Shown: positions 25,997 through 35,452 of the stretch, in pieces
Layout of the letters: every line of letters starts with the position of its first letter
Position numbering within the stretch: the first letter of the stretch is position 1
Source of the DNA: Pelomonas sp. Root1237
GTDB taxonomy: Bacteria; Pseudomonadota; Gammaproteobacteria; Burkholderiales; Burkholderiaceae_C
DNA length: 64,000 nt
Direction: 5' to 3'
Assembly: GCF_001425055.1 (NCBI RefSeq)
Contig: NZ_LMDK01000012.1
Location: 712,130 to 776,129 of the forward strand
Notes under the pieces: generated by a model
Database searches by the model: none
The model's input: only the letters and a program-made list of their open reading frames with translations
Told to the model about the DNA's origin: nothing
Position numbers and translations under genes: made by a program

Positions 25997-26193
25997 GCGG
26001 GGACCGAAGACAGGCCACTACGGCCTGTCTGACGCCTCGCGAAGGCCCTGCCGCCTGCCCGCGGCGGGGCATGATTCCCCAGTTTGAGGTGCCCGGGGCG
26101 GGAAATGCTGCGCAATCCGCAGCCTATTCCCCGCGCCCAACCTGGCGGCGCGGCTTGAAAATCGGCGGAACATCCGATCACACCGCCCGCCGC

Positions 26194-28050
26194 ATGGACA
26201 TGTCGACGCCTCCCGCTGCCCCGCCCCAAGGTATTGCCCTTCTCGAGCAATGGCTTGGCTTGGCCCGCAGCGGCCAATGGCCTTTGCCCCAGGTCATGGA
26301 GGCCGCCTCGCGCCTGCAGGCGGCCGGCGCCCTGGACGCGGCCGCGCTGCTCTACCAGAACTGGGTCGGCGCCACCGCGTCGCCGCTGCGTCATGTGGCC
26401 TGTTTCAACTGGGGTGCCGTCCTGGGCGAACTGCGCCGCCATGAAGAGGCGGAGACCGTCTACCGCATGGCGCTCGAACAGGCACCGGCCTTCGCCCAGG
26501 CGCGCCTGAACCTCGGCCACCAGTTGGAGCACCAGGGGCGCATGGAAGAGGCGCTGGCCGAATGGCGCACCGTCTATGACAACGAGGCGCCCGACGCCCT
26601 GGGCACTGACCCGCTGAGCCTGCGCCTGCACGCCTTCAACAACGCCGCCCGCCTGCTGGAGCAGGAAAAGCGCTATGACGAGTCCGAGGCGCTGATGCGC
26701 CGCTCGCTGGAGCTGGACCCGCGCCAGAGCGACGTGGCCCAGCATTACGTGCACATCCGCCAGAAGCAATGCGCCTGGCCGGTCTACCAGACCTTTGGCG
26801 ACGTCACGCACAACCACCTCTTGATGAGCACCTCGCTGCTCGGCATGCTGGACGAGAGCGATGACCCGGCCCTGCAACTGCTGACCGCCCAGCGCTTCGT
26901 GCTGGAAAAGGTCACCAAGGTCACCGAGCCACCGCTGCACAAGGGCCGCAAGCGCGAAGGCAAGATCAAGATCGGCTATCTGTCCGGCGATCTGCACATG
27001 CATGCCGTCGGCCTGTTGACGGCCGAGCTGTACGAACTGCACGACAAAGCCAAGTTCGAGATCCACGCCTTCAGCTGGAGCCGCGAGGACGGCACGCCGC
27101 TGCGCGCCCGCATCAAGGGGGCGATGGACAGCTACACGCCGCTGCACGGCGTGCCCGACCGCCGCGCCGCAGAGATGATTGCTGAGGCTGGCATCGACGT
27201 GCTCGTCGACCTGCAGGGGCTGACCAGCGGCGCGCGCCCCGGCATCCTGGCCTATCGCGGCGCGCCCATCCAGGTCAGCTACCTGGGCCTGCCGGCCACC
27301 TCGGCCCTGCCGGGTGTGGACTGGATCCTGGCCGACCGCTTCGTGATGCCGCCGGAGTCGCTGCCGTATCACACCGAAAAACCCATCTACCTGCCGCACT
27401 GCTACCAGGTCAGCGACCGCACGCGCGCCGCCAACCCGGCGCCCAGCCGTGCCGAGATGGGGCTGCCGGAGGACGGTTTCGTCTTCTGCGCCTTCAACAA
27501 CAACCACAAGATGAGCGAGCAGGTCTGGCGCTGCTGGATGCGCGTGCTGCGCCAGGTGCCGAACAGTGTGCTGTGGCTGCTGGCCGACAACCCGTTTGCC
27601 AAGGCCAACCTGCAGCGCGTTGCGGTGGAAGAGGGCATCGCCCCCGAACGCCTCGTCTTCGCCGGGCGCGCCCAGCCGGCCGACTACCTGGCCCGCTTCA
27701 CGCTGGCCGACCTGTTCCTGGACACCTTTCCCTACAACGCCGGCACGACGGCCAGCGACTGCCTGTGGATGGGCACGCCCATCCTGACCCGCTCGGGCCG
27801 TACCTACATCTCGCGCATGGCCGGCAGCCTGCTGACGGCCGTCGGCCTGCCCGACCTGATCACGACGACGATCGAGGAATACGAGCAGCGTGCCGTACAG
27901 ATCGGCAACCAGCCGGCCCGCGCAGCTTCTTACAAGCGTTACCTGGCGGAGCACGGCCGCAGCTCGCCGCTGTTTGACATCCCGGCCATCGTGCGCGATA
28001 TAGAGCAAGAGTTCGAGCGGCTTGCGCTCGATGCGAGGCAGAAGGCCTAA
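26194..28050 (+). CDS. TPR-containing O-GlcNAc-transferase-like (GT41/SPINDLY) glycosyltransferase
   Basis: 618 residues from the ATG at 26194 (a second ATG two codons later is equally possible). The first about 210 residues are TPR-like helices (YRMALEQAPAFAQARLNLGH, and the next repeat ALMRRSLELDPRQSD). The catalytic GT-B part has the OGT/SPY landmarks: IGYLSGDLHMHAVG, APIQVSYLGLPAT, WILADRFVMP, FCAFNNNHKM, FAGRAQPADYLARF and LFLDTFPYNAGTTASDCLWM. Family members transfer GlcNAc or another sugar from a nucleotide donor to Ser/Thr of proteins in the cytoplasm. The stop is directly followed by the start of the type I exporter gene without any spacer base, which suggests that the exported substrate is also the glycosylation target. 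Confidence 0.88.
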   Translation: MDMSTPPAAPPQGIALLEQWLGLARSGQWPLPQVMEAASRLQAAGALDAAALLYQNWVGATASPLRHVACFNWGAVLGELRRHEEAETVYRMALEQAPAFAQARLNLGHQLEHQGRMEEALAEWRTVYDNEAPDALGTDPLSLRLHAFNNAARLLEQEKRYDESEALMRRSLELDPRQSDVAQHYVHIRQKQCAWPVYQTFGDVTHNHLLMSTSLLGMLDESDDPALQLLTAQRFVLEKVTKVTEPPLHKGRKREGKIKIGYLSGDLHMHAVGLLTAELYELHDKAKFEIHAFSWSREDGTPLRARIKGAMDSYTPLHGVPDRRAAEMIAEAGIDVLVDLQGLTSGARPGILAYRGAPIQVSYLGLPATSALPGVDWILADRFVMPPESLPYHTEKPIYLPHCYQVSDRTRAANPAPSRAEMGLPEDGFVFCAFNNNHKMSEQVWRCWMRVLRQVPNSVLWLLADNPFAKANLQRVAVEEGIAPERLVFAGRAQPADYLARFTLADLFLDTFPYNAGTTASDCLWMGTPILTRSGRTYISRMAGSLLTAVGLPDLITTTIEEYEQRAVQIGNQPARAASYKRYLAEHGRSSPLFDIPAIVRDIEQEFERLALDARQKA

Positions 28051-30423
28051 ATGCCGCGTCAGCACGACCCCTTCTTTGACGGCCAGCCGCAGGCGCCGGG
28101 CTTGCGCCTGGCCGCCAATGGCGAGCCGGCGCCGCCGCCGGACCCGCTGGAGAACCTGAGCAACCAGCCCGCCGGCGACCCGCTGCTGCAGGCCCTGGCC
28201 TGGCTGACGCGCCACCATGGCAAGCCGCGCTCGCCCGAGTCACTGCGCGCCGGCGCGCCGGTGGAAGGTGCCCTGGCGCCCGACGGTGCCATCCGCGTCA
28301 TGCGCGAAGCGGGCTACAACGCCGGCCTGCTGCGCAAGAGCATCGACGACATCCATGCCCTGCTGCTGCCTGCGGTGCTGCTGCTCAACGGCGGCGACGC
28401 CTGCGTGCTGGTGCGCCGCCTGGACGATCCGGCCGCGGTGGCCGCCGGTGCTTGCCGCTACGAAGTGGTGTTCCCCGGCCCCGAAGCCGCCGCCGTGCCG
28501 GCCACGACCGCCGAACTGGAGCCCGAGTACAGCGGCTTCATGCTGGCCGTGTCGCCGCAGGAGACCGCCTCGGCCCCGCGCTCGGAGGCGCCGCTGCTGA
28601 AGCTGGCCGACAAGGGCCTGGAATCGCATTGGCTGTGGGGCACGCTGAAGCGCTTCACGCCCTATTACCGCGCTTCCATGCTGGCGGCCCTGCTGTCCAA
28701 CGTGCTGATGCTGGTGTCGGGCCTGGTGACCTCGGTCATCTATGACAAGGTCATTCCCCATCAAGCCATGGTCACGCTGTGGACTCTGGCCGTGGGCGCC
28801 TCGGTGGCCCTGGTCTTCGACCTGTTCGCGCGCCAGCTGCGCTCCCACCTCATCGACCTGGCCGGCCGCAAGGCCGACCTCGTCATCGGCGCCAAGCTCT
28901 ACCGCCAGACCCTCGGGGTGCGCATGGAGCACAAGCCGGCTTCCGCCGGCGCCTATGCCGCCCATCTGGCCCAGGTGGAAATGGTGCGGGAGTTCTTCAC
29001 CGGCGCCACGCTGTCGGCCCTGTCGGACCTGCCCTTCCTGGTCATCTTCATCGGCATGACCTTCGTCATCGGCGGGCCGCTGGGCTGGGTGCTGGTGCTG
29101 GCCGTGCCGCTCATCATGGGCCTGTCCTGGGCCATCCAGGGGGCGCTGCGCAAGGCCATGAGCACCAATATGCAGGAGACTGCCGACCTGCACGGCACCC
29201 TGGTCGAGTCCCTCGAGGGCCTGGAAGACCTGAAGACCTCGGGTGCCGAGGGCCGCTTCGTGCGCCGCTACGAGCGCACGACGGCCATCGTCGCCGACAC
29301 GGCCCTGACCTCGCGCGCGCTGTCGAGCTGGAGCATGAATCTGTCCAGCACACTGCAGCAGGCGGTCAACCTCATCATCCTCATCTGGGGCGTTTACCTG
29401 ATCCATGACGGCGTCATCTCGGCCGGCGCGCTGATCGGCTCGGTGATGTTCGCCAGCCGCGCCATCGCGCCGCTGGGCAGCCTCGTCAGCCTGGCCACGC
29501 GCTACCAGGGTGCTCGCGCCGCCATGATGGCGCTCAACCAGATGATGAATGCGCCGGTCGAGCGCGACAGCAGCCGCAACTACGTGCCGCTGTCCCAGGT
29601 CACCGGCAAGGTCGGCCTGCACGACGTCGGCTTCAGCTACCCGCCCCAACCGCAGCACGGCCAGCAGCAGGCGGCCAGCGAGTCGGCGGCGCCCAAGGTG
29701 CTGCGCAACGTCACCATGCGCCTGGAGGCCGGCGAGCGCGTCGCCATCCTCGGCCGCATCGGCAGCGGCAAGTCCACCATCCTGCGCATGCTCGGCGGCC
29801 TCTACCAGCCGACCGAAGGCATGGTCGAGGTCGATGGCATCGATTTGCGCCAGGTCGACCCGGCAGAGTACCGGGCCCGGGTCGGCTTCGTCAGCCAGGA
29901 GCCGCGCCTGTTCGTCGGCACATTGCGCGACAACGTGCTGATGGGCCGCGCCCACCTGGACGCGGGCCGCCTCGTCGAGGTGGCCAAGCTGACCGGCCTG
30001 GACCGCGTCGTCTCCGGCCATCCGATGGGCTGGGACCTGCCGGTCGGCGAAATGGGCCAGCTGCTGTCCGGCGGCCAGCGTCAGCTCGTTGCGCTGGCCC
30101 GGGCGCTGGTCACCAAGCCGCAGATCCTGCTGATGGACGAGCCCACCAGCTCGATGGACGCGCAAAGCGAGATGGCTTTCCTGCGCCAGCTGCGTGACGC
30201 AGCCGGCACGGCCACGCTCGTCGTCGTGACCCACCGCCCGGCCGTGCTGGAGCTGGTGCAGCGCATCGCCGTCGTCGATGGCGGCCGTGTCGTCATGGAC
30301 GGCCCGCGCGACCAGGTGCTGGCGGCGCTGTCCGGCGTGCGCCCGGCTGCGCCCGCCCAGGGCGGCGAGGGCGTACACATGCATCCGTCGGCCCAACCCG
30401 TACAACGCAGCGCGAGCGTATGA
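28051..30423 (+). CDS. Type I secretion ABC transporter (permease/ATPase, LapB/RtxB-like)
   Basis: 790 residues. The N-terminal about 150 residues form a C39-peptidase-like domain without the catalytic Cys, as in exporters of RTX and LapA-type proteins, where it docks the unfolded substrate. Six membrane segments follow (about 205-480). The ATPase has Walker A GRIGSGKST (about 568-576), the signature LLSGGQRQL, Walker B ILLMDEP and a His switch VVVTHRP. It should form the inner-membrane motor of a tripartite system with the HlyD-type adaptor and TolC-like protein encoded next. The N-terminus is extended by a Pro-rich leader of about 40 residues. The substrate is probably large and Ca-binding (inference). 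Confidence 0.93.
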   Translation: MPRQHDPFFDGQPQAPGLRLAANGEPAPPPDPLENLSNQPAGDPLLQALAWLTRHHGKPRSPESLRAGAPVEGALAPDGAIRVMREAGYNAGLLRKSIDDIHALLLPAVLLLNGGDACVLVRRLDDPAAVAAGACRYEVVFPGPEAAAVPATTAELEPEYSGFMLAVSPQETASAPRSEAPLLKLADKGLESHWLWGTLKRFTPYYRASMLAALLSNVLMLVSGLVTSVIYDKVIPHQAMVTLWTLAVGASVALVFDLFARQLRSHLIDLAGRKADLVIGAKLYRQTLGVRMEHKPASAGAYAAHLAQVEMVREFFTGATLSALSDLPFLVIFIGMTFVIGGPLGWVLVLAVPLIMGLSWAIQGALRKAMSTNMQETADLHGTLVESLEGLEDLKTSGAEGRFVRRYERTTAIVADTALTSRALSSWSMNLSSTLQQAVNLIILIWGVYLIHDGVISAGALIGSVMFASRAIAPLGSLVSLATRYQGARAAMMALNQMMNAPVERDSSRNYVPLSQVTGKVGLHDVGFSYPPQPQHGQQQAASESAAPKVLRNVTMRLEAGERVAILGRIGSGKSTILRMLGGLYQPTEGMVEVDGIDLRQVDPAEYRARVGFVSQEPRLFVGTLRDNVLMGRAHLDAGRLVEVAKLTGLDRVVSGHPMGWDLPVGEMGQLLSGGQRQLVALARALVTKPQILLMDEPTSSMDAQSEMAFLRQLRDAAGTATLVVVTHRPAVLELVQRIAVVDGGRVVMDGPRDQVLAALSGVRPAAPAQGGEGVHMHPSAQPVQRSASV

Positions 30424-30429
30424 AGCCCC

Positions 30430-30499
30430 CACGTTCGTTTCACTCACTGCCCCCCGAGGGGGTGGCAATGCCCTTCGGGCGGCCGAGCGGGCATAGCGT
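30430..30499 (+). repeat. REP-like GC-rich element between exporter and adaptor genes
   Basis: The whole 76-base gap is filled by a sequence with two small palindromes: CCCCC-GA-GGGGG (30451-30462) and GCCC-TTC-GGGC (30470-30480), framed by CCCCACGTTCGTTTCACTCACTG on the left and GGCCGAGCGGGCATAGC on the right. I recognise this pattern from dispersed intergenic repeats of Burkholderiales genomes. It reaches up to the ATG of the adaptor gene, so that gene has no obvious ribosome-binding site of its own. It may act as an mRNA-processing or stabilising hairpin inside the operon. Confidence 0.6.
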
Positions 30500-31705
30500 A
30501 TGAGCGCCAAAGCCCTGAGCAAGGAAGAAGGCCTGTTCGTCAGTGCCCTTCATGCCGCCCAGATCGACGAGCCCCTGCCGCGCGCGACCTGGGCCCTGTA
30601 TCTGCTGTGCGCCGTCGTCACGGTGGCCATCACCTGGTCGGCCCTGGCCAAGGTGGACGAGATCACCCGCAGCGATGGCCGCATCGTGCCCGATGGGCGC
30701 GAGCAGGTCATCGCCAGCCTGGACGCCGGCATCCTGCGCGAACTCAAGGTGCGCGAAGGCCAGGAAGTGCAGGCCGGCGAGGACCTGGCCTTCCTCGACC
30801 CGACCCGTGTCGAAGCCCAGCAGAACGAGGGCCAGGCCAAGCTGCTGGCCCTGAAAGCCGCGGCGGCGCGCCTGGATGCCGAGGCCAATGGCCGCGTCAG
30901 CATCCACTGGCCGCGCGATGTCGACCCCAAGGCCCGCTATGCCCAGGGCGAGGCCGAATCCTTCGACGCCCGCAAGCGCCTGCTGGACGAGGCGGTCGGC
31001 GCCATCAACCGCAGCCTCGGGCTGATCTCCAAGGAGCTCAAGCTCGCCCAGGACATGTCCCGCAGCGGCCTGATGAGCGACGTGGAGGTCATGCGGCTGA
31101 ACCGCCAGGTCAACGAGATCCAGCAGCAGCGCACCGAGCGCCTGTCGCGCTACCGCCAGGAAGCCAGCCAGGAACTGGTGCGCGTGCAAAGCGAAATGGC
31201 CCAGATGGACGAGCAGATGGTGGTGCGCCAGGACGCGCTGACGCGCACGGTGCTGAAGTCGCCCGTGCATGGGGTCGTCAAAAGCATCAAGTCCGGCACC
31301 GTCGGTGGCGTCATTGCCAGCGGCGCACCCATCCTGGAAATCTCGCCCATCGGTCCCAAGGTGCTGGTGGAGGCGCGCATCAAGCCCAAGGACATCGGCT
31401 TCATCCGCCTGGGCCAGACGGCCGAGGTCAAGCTGGCCGGCTATGACTTCAACACCTATGGCGGCCTGGAAGGCAAGGTCACCTACATGAGCCCCGACGC
31501 CGTCACCGAGGGCGACAAGAGCGGCGAGGGCCATTACCGCGTCATCGTTACGTCCGAGCGCAACAACCTCAAGTACAAGGGCGAGAAGCTGCCCGTCATA
31601 CCGGGCATGACGTCGCAGGTGGAGATCAAGACCGGCGAGCGTTCGGTGCTGAGCTACCTGCTGCGGCCGATGATGAAGTCGCAGGAAGCGCTGCGCGAGC
31701 GGTAA
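30500..31705 (+). CDS. HlyD-family type I secretion adaptor (periplasmic membrane-fusion protein)
   Basis: 401 residues. One N-terminal membrane helix (WALYLLCAVVTVAITWSAL, about 31-49) follows a short cytoplasmic part. The lipoyl/barrel-sandwich hybrid domain begins at GRIVPDGREQVIASLDAGIL, then a long coiled-coil hairpin (about 100-245), then the second lipoyl half (TVLKSPVHGVVKSI) and the beta-barrel end. These proteins connect the ABC exporter with the outer-membrane channel. It is the second component of the type I system coded here; the gap to the exporter gene is occupied by a REP-like element. Confidence 0.93.
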   Translation: MSAKALSKEEGLFVSALHAAQIDEPLPRATWALYLLCAVVTVAITWSALAKVDEITRSDGRIVPDGREQVIASLDAGILRELKVREGQEVQAGEDLAFLDPTRVEAQQNEGQAKLLALKAAAARLDAEANGRVSIHWPRDVDPKARYAQGEAESFDARKRLLDEAVGAINRSLGLISKELKLAQDMSRSGLMSDVEVMRLNRQVNEIQQQRTERLSRYRQEASQELVRVQSEMAQMDEQMVVRQDALTRTVLKSPVHGVVKSIKSGTVGGVIASGAPILEISPIGPKVLVEARIKPKDIGFIRLGQTAEVKLAGYDFNTYGGLEGKVTYMSPDAVTEGDKSGEGHYRVIVTSERNNLKYKGEKLPVIPGMTSQVEIKTGERSVLSYLLRPMMKSQEALRER

Positions 31706-31753
31706 AGCTGCCCCTCGCCCAGTCTCGCCTGCTGAACGCGGCGAGCTTGGTCG

Positions 31754-31804
31754 GTCCCCCGGGGGGACGGCGATGCTTGCCGGATCAACCGGCAAGCACA
31801 TCGC
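31754..31804 (+). repeat. REP-like double hairpin between adaptor and TolC-like genes
   Basis: Two palindromes lie side by side in the 230-base gap: GTCCCCC-G-GGGGGAC (31754-31768) and a strong stem TGCTTGCCGG (31774-31783) with loop ATCAA and CCGGCAAGCA (31789-31798), extended with a small bulge by GCGAT and TCGC outside. There is no T-run, so it is not a classical terminator. Its layout resembles the element at 30430-30499 but the sequence is different. A third weaker hairpin (31883-31898, GCCCG-CTTTTC-CGGGC) follows. Read-through to the TolC-like gene is likely but could be lowered. Confidence 0.6.
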
Positions 31805-31935
31805 CAAGAGGGCCGGCTTGGGAGCGGCCCGGCGCTCGGCCCGCAAGACAACGTAGCTAGCGCTGAACAAGGGCAGGTGCGGGCCCGCTTTTCCGGGCTT
31901 CAGGGGAGGGGGGCGGATGGTCTAGTGACGGGGCC

Positions 31936-33342
31936 ATGCTGTACCCGCTCCGTCCCCTCATCGTCCTCGGCTTCGCCGCTTTCGGTTCACTCGCGCTGGC
32001 GCAGACGCGCCCGCCCAAGACTGTTGCGCCGCCGCCGGCGGTCGAGGTGCCTGCGTCCCAAGGCCGCTGCAACGAGGACGACGCCGGCCTGTCGCGCCTG
32101 GGCCGCGACATGAGCGCCCTCGAAACCCAGACCGGCGACCCGCGCGCCGCGCTGCAAACACTGATCAACGCAACGCTGTCGCGCAGCAAGGCCCTGGGCG
32201 CCGTGCGCCTGCTGGCCGATGCCGCCCGATCGGACGTCGAAGAGACGCGTGCACTGGGCCTCCCGACGGCCAACCTCACCATCAGCACCAACGGCGTGTA
32301 CCAGAACGTCGGCGGCGTGACCGTCGGCCGGGGTGGCCAAGCCGGTGCGACGCTCTCGGCCGGCATGCCGGTCTGGGACTCCGGCCGCGTCGCCAAGCTG
32401 ACCGATTGGCGCAAGGAGCTAGCCGAAGTCGCAGCCCAAGGCCAGCGCAGCGCCGAGGAGCAGCTGTCGCTGAACGTCGTCACGCTGGCGCTGGACCGCA
32501 GCCGCTACGTGCTGCAGGGCCAGGTCTACACCCAATACGTGCGCAAGATGGCCTGCCTGGTCGACGCGCTGGAGATCATCACCAAGGCCGACCGCGGCCG
32601 CGCCAGCGAGCTGGTGCAGGCGCAGAAGAGCCTGCAGCAGGCCGACCTGTCGCTGGAGCAGACCATGTCGGCCCTGCGCCAGACGGAGGTGCGCATGAAG
32701 CGCCTGGTGGGCGAGCCCCTGCCGCCCAGCATCGGCATGACGGCCCAGCTGTCCGTGATGCCCGACCTGGAGCAGATGCAGAGCGACATCCTGCTCGGCG
32801 CCGACGTCGCCCAGGCCGAGGCCCAGGCGCGCTCGCAGCGCAGCTTTGCCGAGTCCGTCATTGCGGGCCAGAAACCGACGGTCAACCTGACCGGCAGCGC
32901 CAGCGCGATGTTCCGCAGCGGCCCCGGCGAGTCGCGCTCCAACGACGTTGGCGCCGGCGTGTCCGTCACCATCCCCATCCTCCAGCCCGGCGCCCACGCC
33001 CAGGCCAGTGCCGCTGTGCAGCGCTACCGGGCCACCGTGCTGCAGCGCGACGAGGCCATCGAGGCCAAGCGCTACCGCCTCTTGGAGATGAACGAGGTCG
33101 GCACTTCCACGCTGGATCGCGCCCGGCGCATCGTCGAGATCCTGCGCAACAGCGACCGCGTGCGCGCGTCGACGCTGCAGCAGTGGCAGCAGCTCGGCCG
33201 CCGCTCGCTGTTCGACGTGATGGCCGCCGAGGGCGACTACTACTCGATGCGGGTCGCCCATGTGAACGCGATGTTCGACGCGCAGCAGATCGTCGCGCTG
33301 ATCTGGAGCATGGGCCGCGGCGTGGCGGCGCCCTTGCGCTGA
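31936..33342 (+). CDS. TolC-family outer-membrane channel of the type I secretion system
   Basis: 468 residues with a signal peptide (LIVLGFAAFGSLALA, cleavage about residue 22). The body has two copies of the TolC-type pattern of long helices and beta strands, for example ANLTISTNGVYQNVGG and PTVNLTGSASAMFRSGP for the strands, and ERMKRLVGE-like ends of helices. The arrangement and size fit the LapE/AggA-like outer-membrane proteins of type I systems. It is the third and last component; the three genes lie in order exporter, adaptor, channel. A helix end LQQWQQLGRRSLFDVMAAEGDY is typical for the family. Confidence 0.9.
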   Translation: MLYPLRPLIVLGFAAFGSLALAQTRPPKTVAPPPAVEVPASQGRCNEDDAGLSRLGRDMSALETQTGDPRAALQTLINATLSRSKALGAVRLLADAARSDVEETRALGLPTANLTISTNGVYQNVGGVTVGRGGQAGATLSAGMPVWDSGRVAKLTDWRKELAEVAAQGQRSAEEQLSLNVVTLALDRSRYVLQGQVYTQYVRKMACLVDALEIITKADRGRASELVQAQKSLQQADLSLEQTMSALRQTEVRMKRLVGEPLPPSIGMTAQLSVMPDLEQMQSDILLGADVAQAEAQARSQRSFAESVIAGQKPTVNLTGSASAMFRSGPGESRSNDVGAGVSVTIPILQPGAHAQASAAVQRYRATVLQRDEAIEAKRYRLLEMNEVGTSTLDRARRIVEILRNSDRVRASTLQQWQQLGRRSLFDVMAAEGDYYSMRVAHVNAMFDAQQIVALIWSMGRGVAAPLR

Positions 33343-33372
33343 CGCGGCCGAGGGATACTGAACAGTCCAAGC

Positions 33373-34344
33373 ATGGGAGATCAATCGATGATGGATGGCA
33401 GCGGCGCTTTTGTGCACTCGCACGCCCTGGTCGAGTCCACGCAGATCGGGCCGCGTACGCGCGTCTGGGCCTTCGCCCATATCCTGCCCGGCGCCCGCAT
33501 CGGCGCCGATTGCAACGTCTGCGACCACGTCTTCATCGAGAACGAGGTGGCGGTTGGCGACCGGGTGACCGTCAAGTGCGGGGTCTATCTGTGGGATGGC
33601 ATCACGCTGGAGGATGACGTCTTCGTCGGCGCCAACGCTGCCTTCAGCAACGACCCCGCGCCGCGCAGCCGCAGGAAGCCCACGGAGTTCCTCAAGACCC
33701 GCGTTCGCGCGGGTGCCAGCATCGGCGCCAATGCCACCATCCAGGCCGGCCTGACCATCGGCCCGGGGGCGCTGGTGACGGACGGTGCCGTCGTCACCCG
33801 CGACGTGCCGCCGCGAGCCATCGTCGCCGGCAACCCGGCCCACATCGTCGGCTACCTCGACACGCCCGAGGTCCAGGTCAGCGGCCCTGCCATCTCGGCG
33901 CATCGGCTCGGCGACGCATTGCCCGCCCTGCAGGCGCGCGGTGCACGGTTGCATGCGCTGCCCAAGATCGTCGACCTGCGCGGTGCGCTGAGCTTCGGCG
34001 AGATCGACGCCCATCTGCCGTTCACGCCGCGGCGCTTCTTCATCGTCTACGACGTGCCCAATGAGGAGGTGCGCGGCGAGCACGCCCACCGGGCCTGCCA
34101 TCAGTTCCTCATCTGCGTGAAAGGCAGCTGCACCATCGTGCTGGACGATGGCGAGCACCGCGACGAGCTGCGCCTGGACAGCCCCAAGGTCGGGCTGCAC
34201 ATCCCGCCCATGGTCTGGGGCATCCAGTACCGCTTCTCGCCCGATGCCGTGCTGCTGGTGCTGGCCTCGGACACCTACGACGCGGGCGACTACATCCGCG
34301 ACTACGACGACTTCCTTGCCGCCGTCGGCAACGCGCCCGCATGA
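33373..34344 (+). CDS. WxcM-like bifunctional protein: hexapeptide acyltransferase plus sugar 3,4-ketoisomerase
   Basis: 323 residues. The N-terminal half (about 11-160) is a left-handed beta-helix acetyltransferase with hexapeptide repeats ([40 protein letters not shown]). The C-terminal half (about 185-320) is a WxcM/FdtA-like cupin with the marks [19 protein letters not shown] and [14 protein letters not shown]. In characterised relatives the cupin converts dTDP-4-keto-6-deoxyglucose to the 3-keto sugar and the acyltransferase N-acetylates the 3-amino sugar made by the aminotransferase. That aminotransferase is the next gene, overlapping by four bases. The product should be a dTDP-3-acetamido-3,6-dideoxyhexose (Fuc3NAc or Qui3NAc type). 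Confidence 0.88.
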   Translation: MGDQSMMDGSGAFVHSHALVESTQIGPRTRVWAFAHILPGARIGADCNVCDHVFIENEVAVGDRVTVKCGVYLWDGITLEDDVFVGANAAFSNDPAPRSRRKPTEFLKTRVRAGASIGANATIQAGLTIGPGALVTDGAVVTRDVPPRAIVAGNPAHIVGYLDTPEVQVSGPAISAHRLGDALPALQARGARLHALPKIVDLRGALSFGEIDAHLPFTPRRFFIVYDVPNEEVRGEHAHRACHQFLICVKGSCTIVLDDGEHRDELRLDSPKVGLHIPPMVWGIQYRFSPDAVLLVLASDTYDAGDYIRDYDDFLAAVGNAPA

Positions 34345-35438
34345 AGCTGCCCTTTCTGGACCTGCAACCCACCTATGCCGCCTCGCGCGCGGCCATTGAC
34401 GCGGCGCTCAGCCGCGTGGCCGGCAGCGGCTGGTTCATCCTCGGCCGCGAGCTGGAAGCCTTCGAGTCACAGTGGGCGGCCTATTGCGGCGCGGCCCATG
34501 CCGTGGGCCTGGGCAACGGCCTGGACGCCCTGCACCTGGGCCTGCTGGCGCTCGGCGTGGGGGAGGGCGACGAGGTCATCGTGCCGGCCAACACCTACAT
34601 CGCCACCTGGCTGGCCGTCAGCCAGTGCGGCGCCACGCCCGTGCCCGTCGAACCCGACCTGCGCACCTACAACATCGACCCGGCACGCATCGAGGCGGCC
34701 ATCACGCCGCGCACCCGCGCCATCCTGCCCGTGCACCTCTACGGCCAGCCGGCCGACATGGACGCCATCAACGCCATCGCCAGCAAGCACGGCCTGCGCG
34801 TGCTGGACGACTGCGCCCAGGCCCACGGCGCGCGCTGGGGCGGCCGCGTCGTCGGCAGCCAGGCTGATGCCTCGGCCTGGAGCTTCTACCCCGGCAAGAA
34901 CCTCGGTGCCATGGGCGACGGCGGCGGCCTCACGACCAACGACCCCGCCGTGGCCGACCGCGTTCGCGTGCTGCGCAACTATGGCTCTCGGGTCAAGTAC
35001 CACAACGAGGTCAAGGGCCTGAATTCGCGCCTGGACGAGATGCAGGCCGCCGTACTGGCGGCCAAGCTGCCCGACCTGGACGCGCTCACCCAGCAGCGCC
35101 GGCATATCGCCGCGAGGCTGCTGGACGGCCTCGCTGGCGCCAACCTTGTGCTGCCCTTCGTGCCCGAGCCGGCCGAGCCAGCCTGGCACCTGTTCGTCAT
35201 CCGGCATCCCGAGCGCGATCGCCTGCAGCAGGCCCTGGCCGAGCGCGGCATCGGCACGCTGATCCACTATCCCGTGCCACCGCATCTGCAGCCGGCCTAT
35301 GCCGAACTGGGCATGGCCGTCGGCAGCCTGCCGCTGACCGAGCAGATCCACCGAGAAGTGCTGAGCCTGCCCCTGTGGCCCGGCATGTCCGACGCCCAGG
35401 TGGACCAGCTGATCGGCACCGTGCGGGCGCTGACCTGA
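34341..35438 (+). CDS. DegT/DnrJ/EryC1-family sugar aminotransferase (FdtB/QdtB-like)
   Basis: 365 residues. The PLP-dependent family is clear from [18 protein letters not shown] at the start, [20 protein letters not shown], the [14 protein letters not shown] aspartate segment and [15 protein letters not shown] with the cofactor lysine. It should transfer an amino group to C-3 of a dTDP-3-keto-6-deoxyhexose; this assignment rests on the coupled WxcM-like gene before it (ATGA overlap). The cytoplasmic product would feed the glycosyltransferases of this block. The dTDP-glucose synthesis genes (rmlA/rmlB) are not in the window. Confidence 0.9.
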   Translation: MKLPFLDLQPTYAASRAAIDAALSRVAGSGWFILGRELEAFESQWAAYCGAAHAVGLGNGLDALHLGLLALGVGEGDEVIVPANTYIATWLAVSQCGATPVPVEPDLRTYNIDPARIEAAITPRTRAILPVHLYGQPADMDAINAIASKHGLRVLDDCAQAHGARWGGRVVGSQADASAWSFYPGKNLGAMGDGGGLTTNDPAVADRVRVLRNYGSRVKYHNEVKGLNSRLDEMQAAVLAAKLPDLDALTQQRRHIAARLLDGLAGANLVLPFVPEPAEPAWHLFVIRHPERDRLQQALAERGIGTLIHYPVPPHLQPAYAELGMAVGSLPLTEQIHREVLSLPLWPGMSDAQVDQLIGTVRALT

Positions 35439-35452
35439 GCAAAGGAGCCGCC

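Noticed and set aside
25981..30522. Long minus-strand open frames (745 and 760 codons) across the OGT-like and exporter genes
   Set aside because: They lie antisense to genes with complete domain sets (GT41, ABC exporter) and their translations are low-complexity Gln/His/Arg-rich, typical of shadow frames in high-GC DNA.
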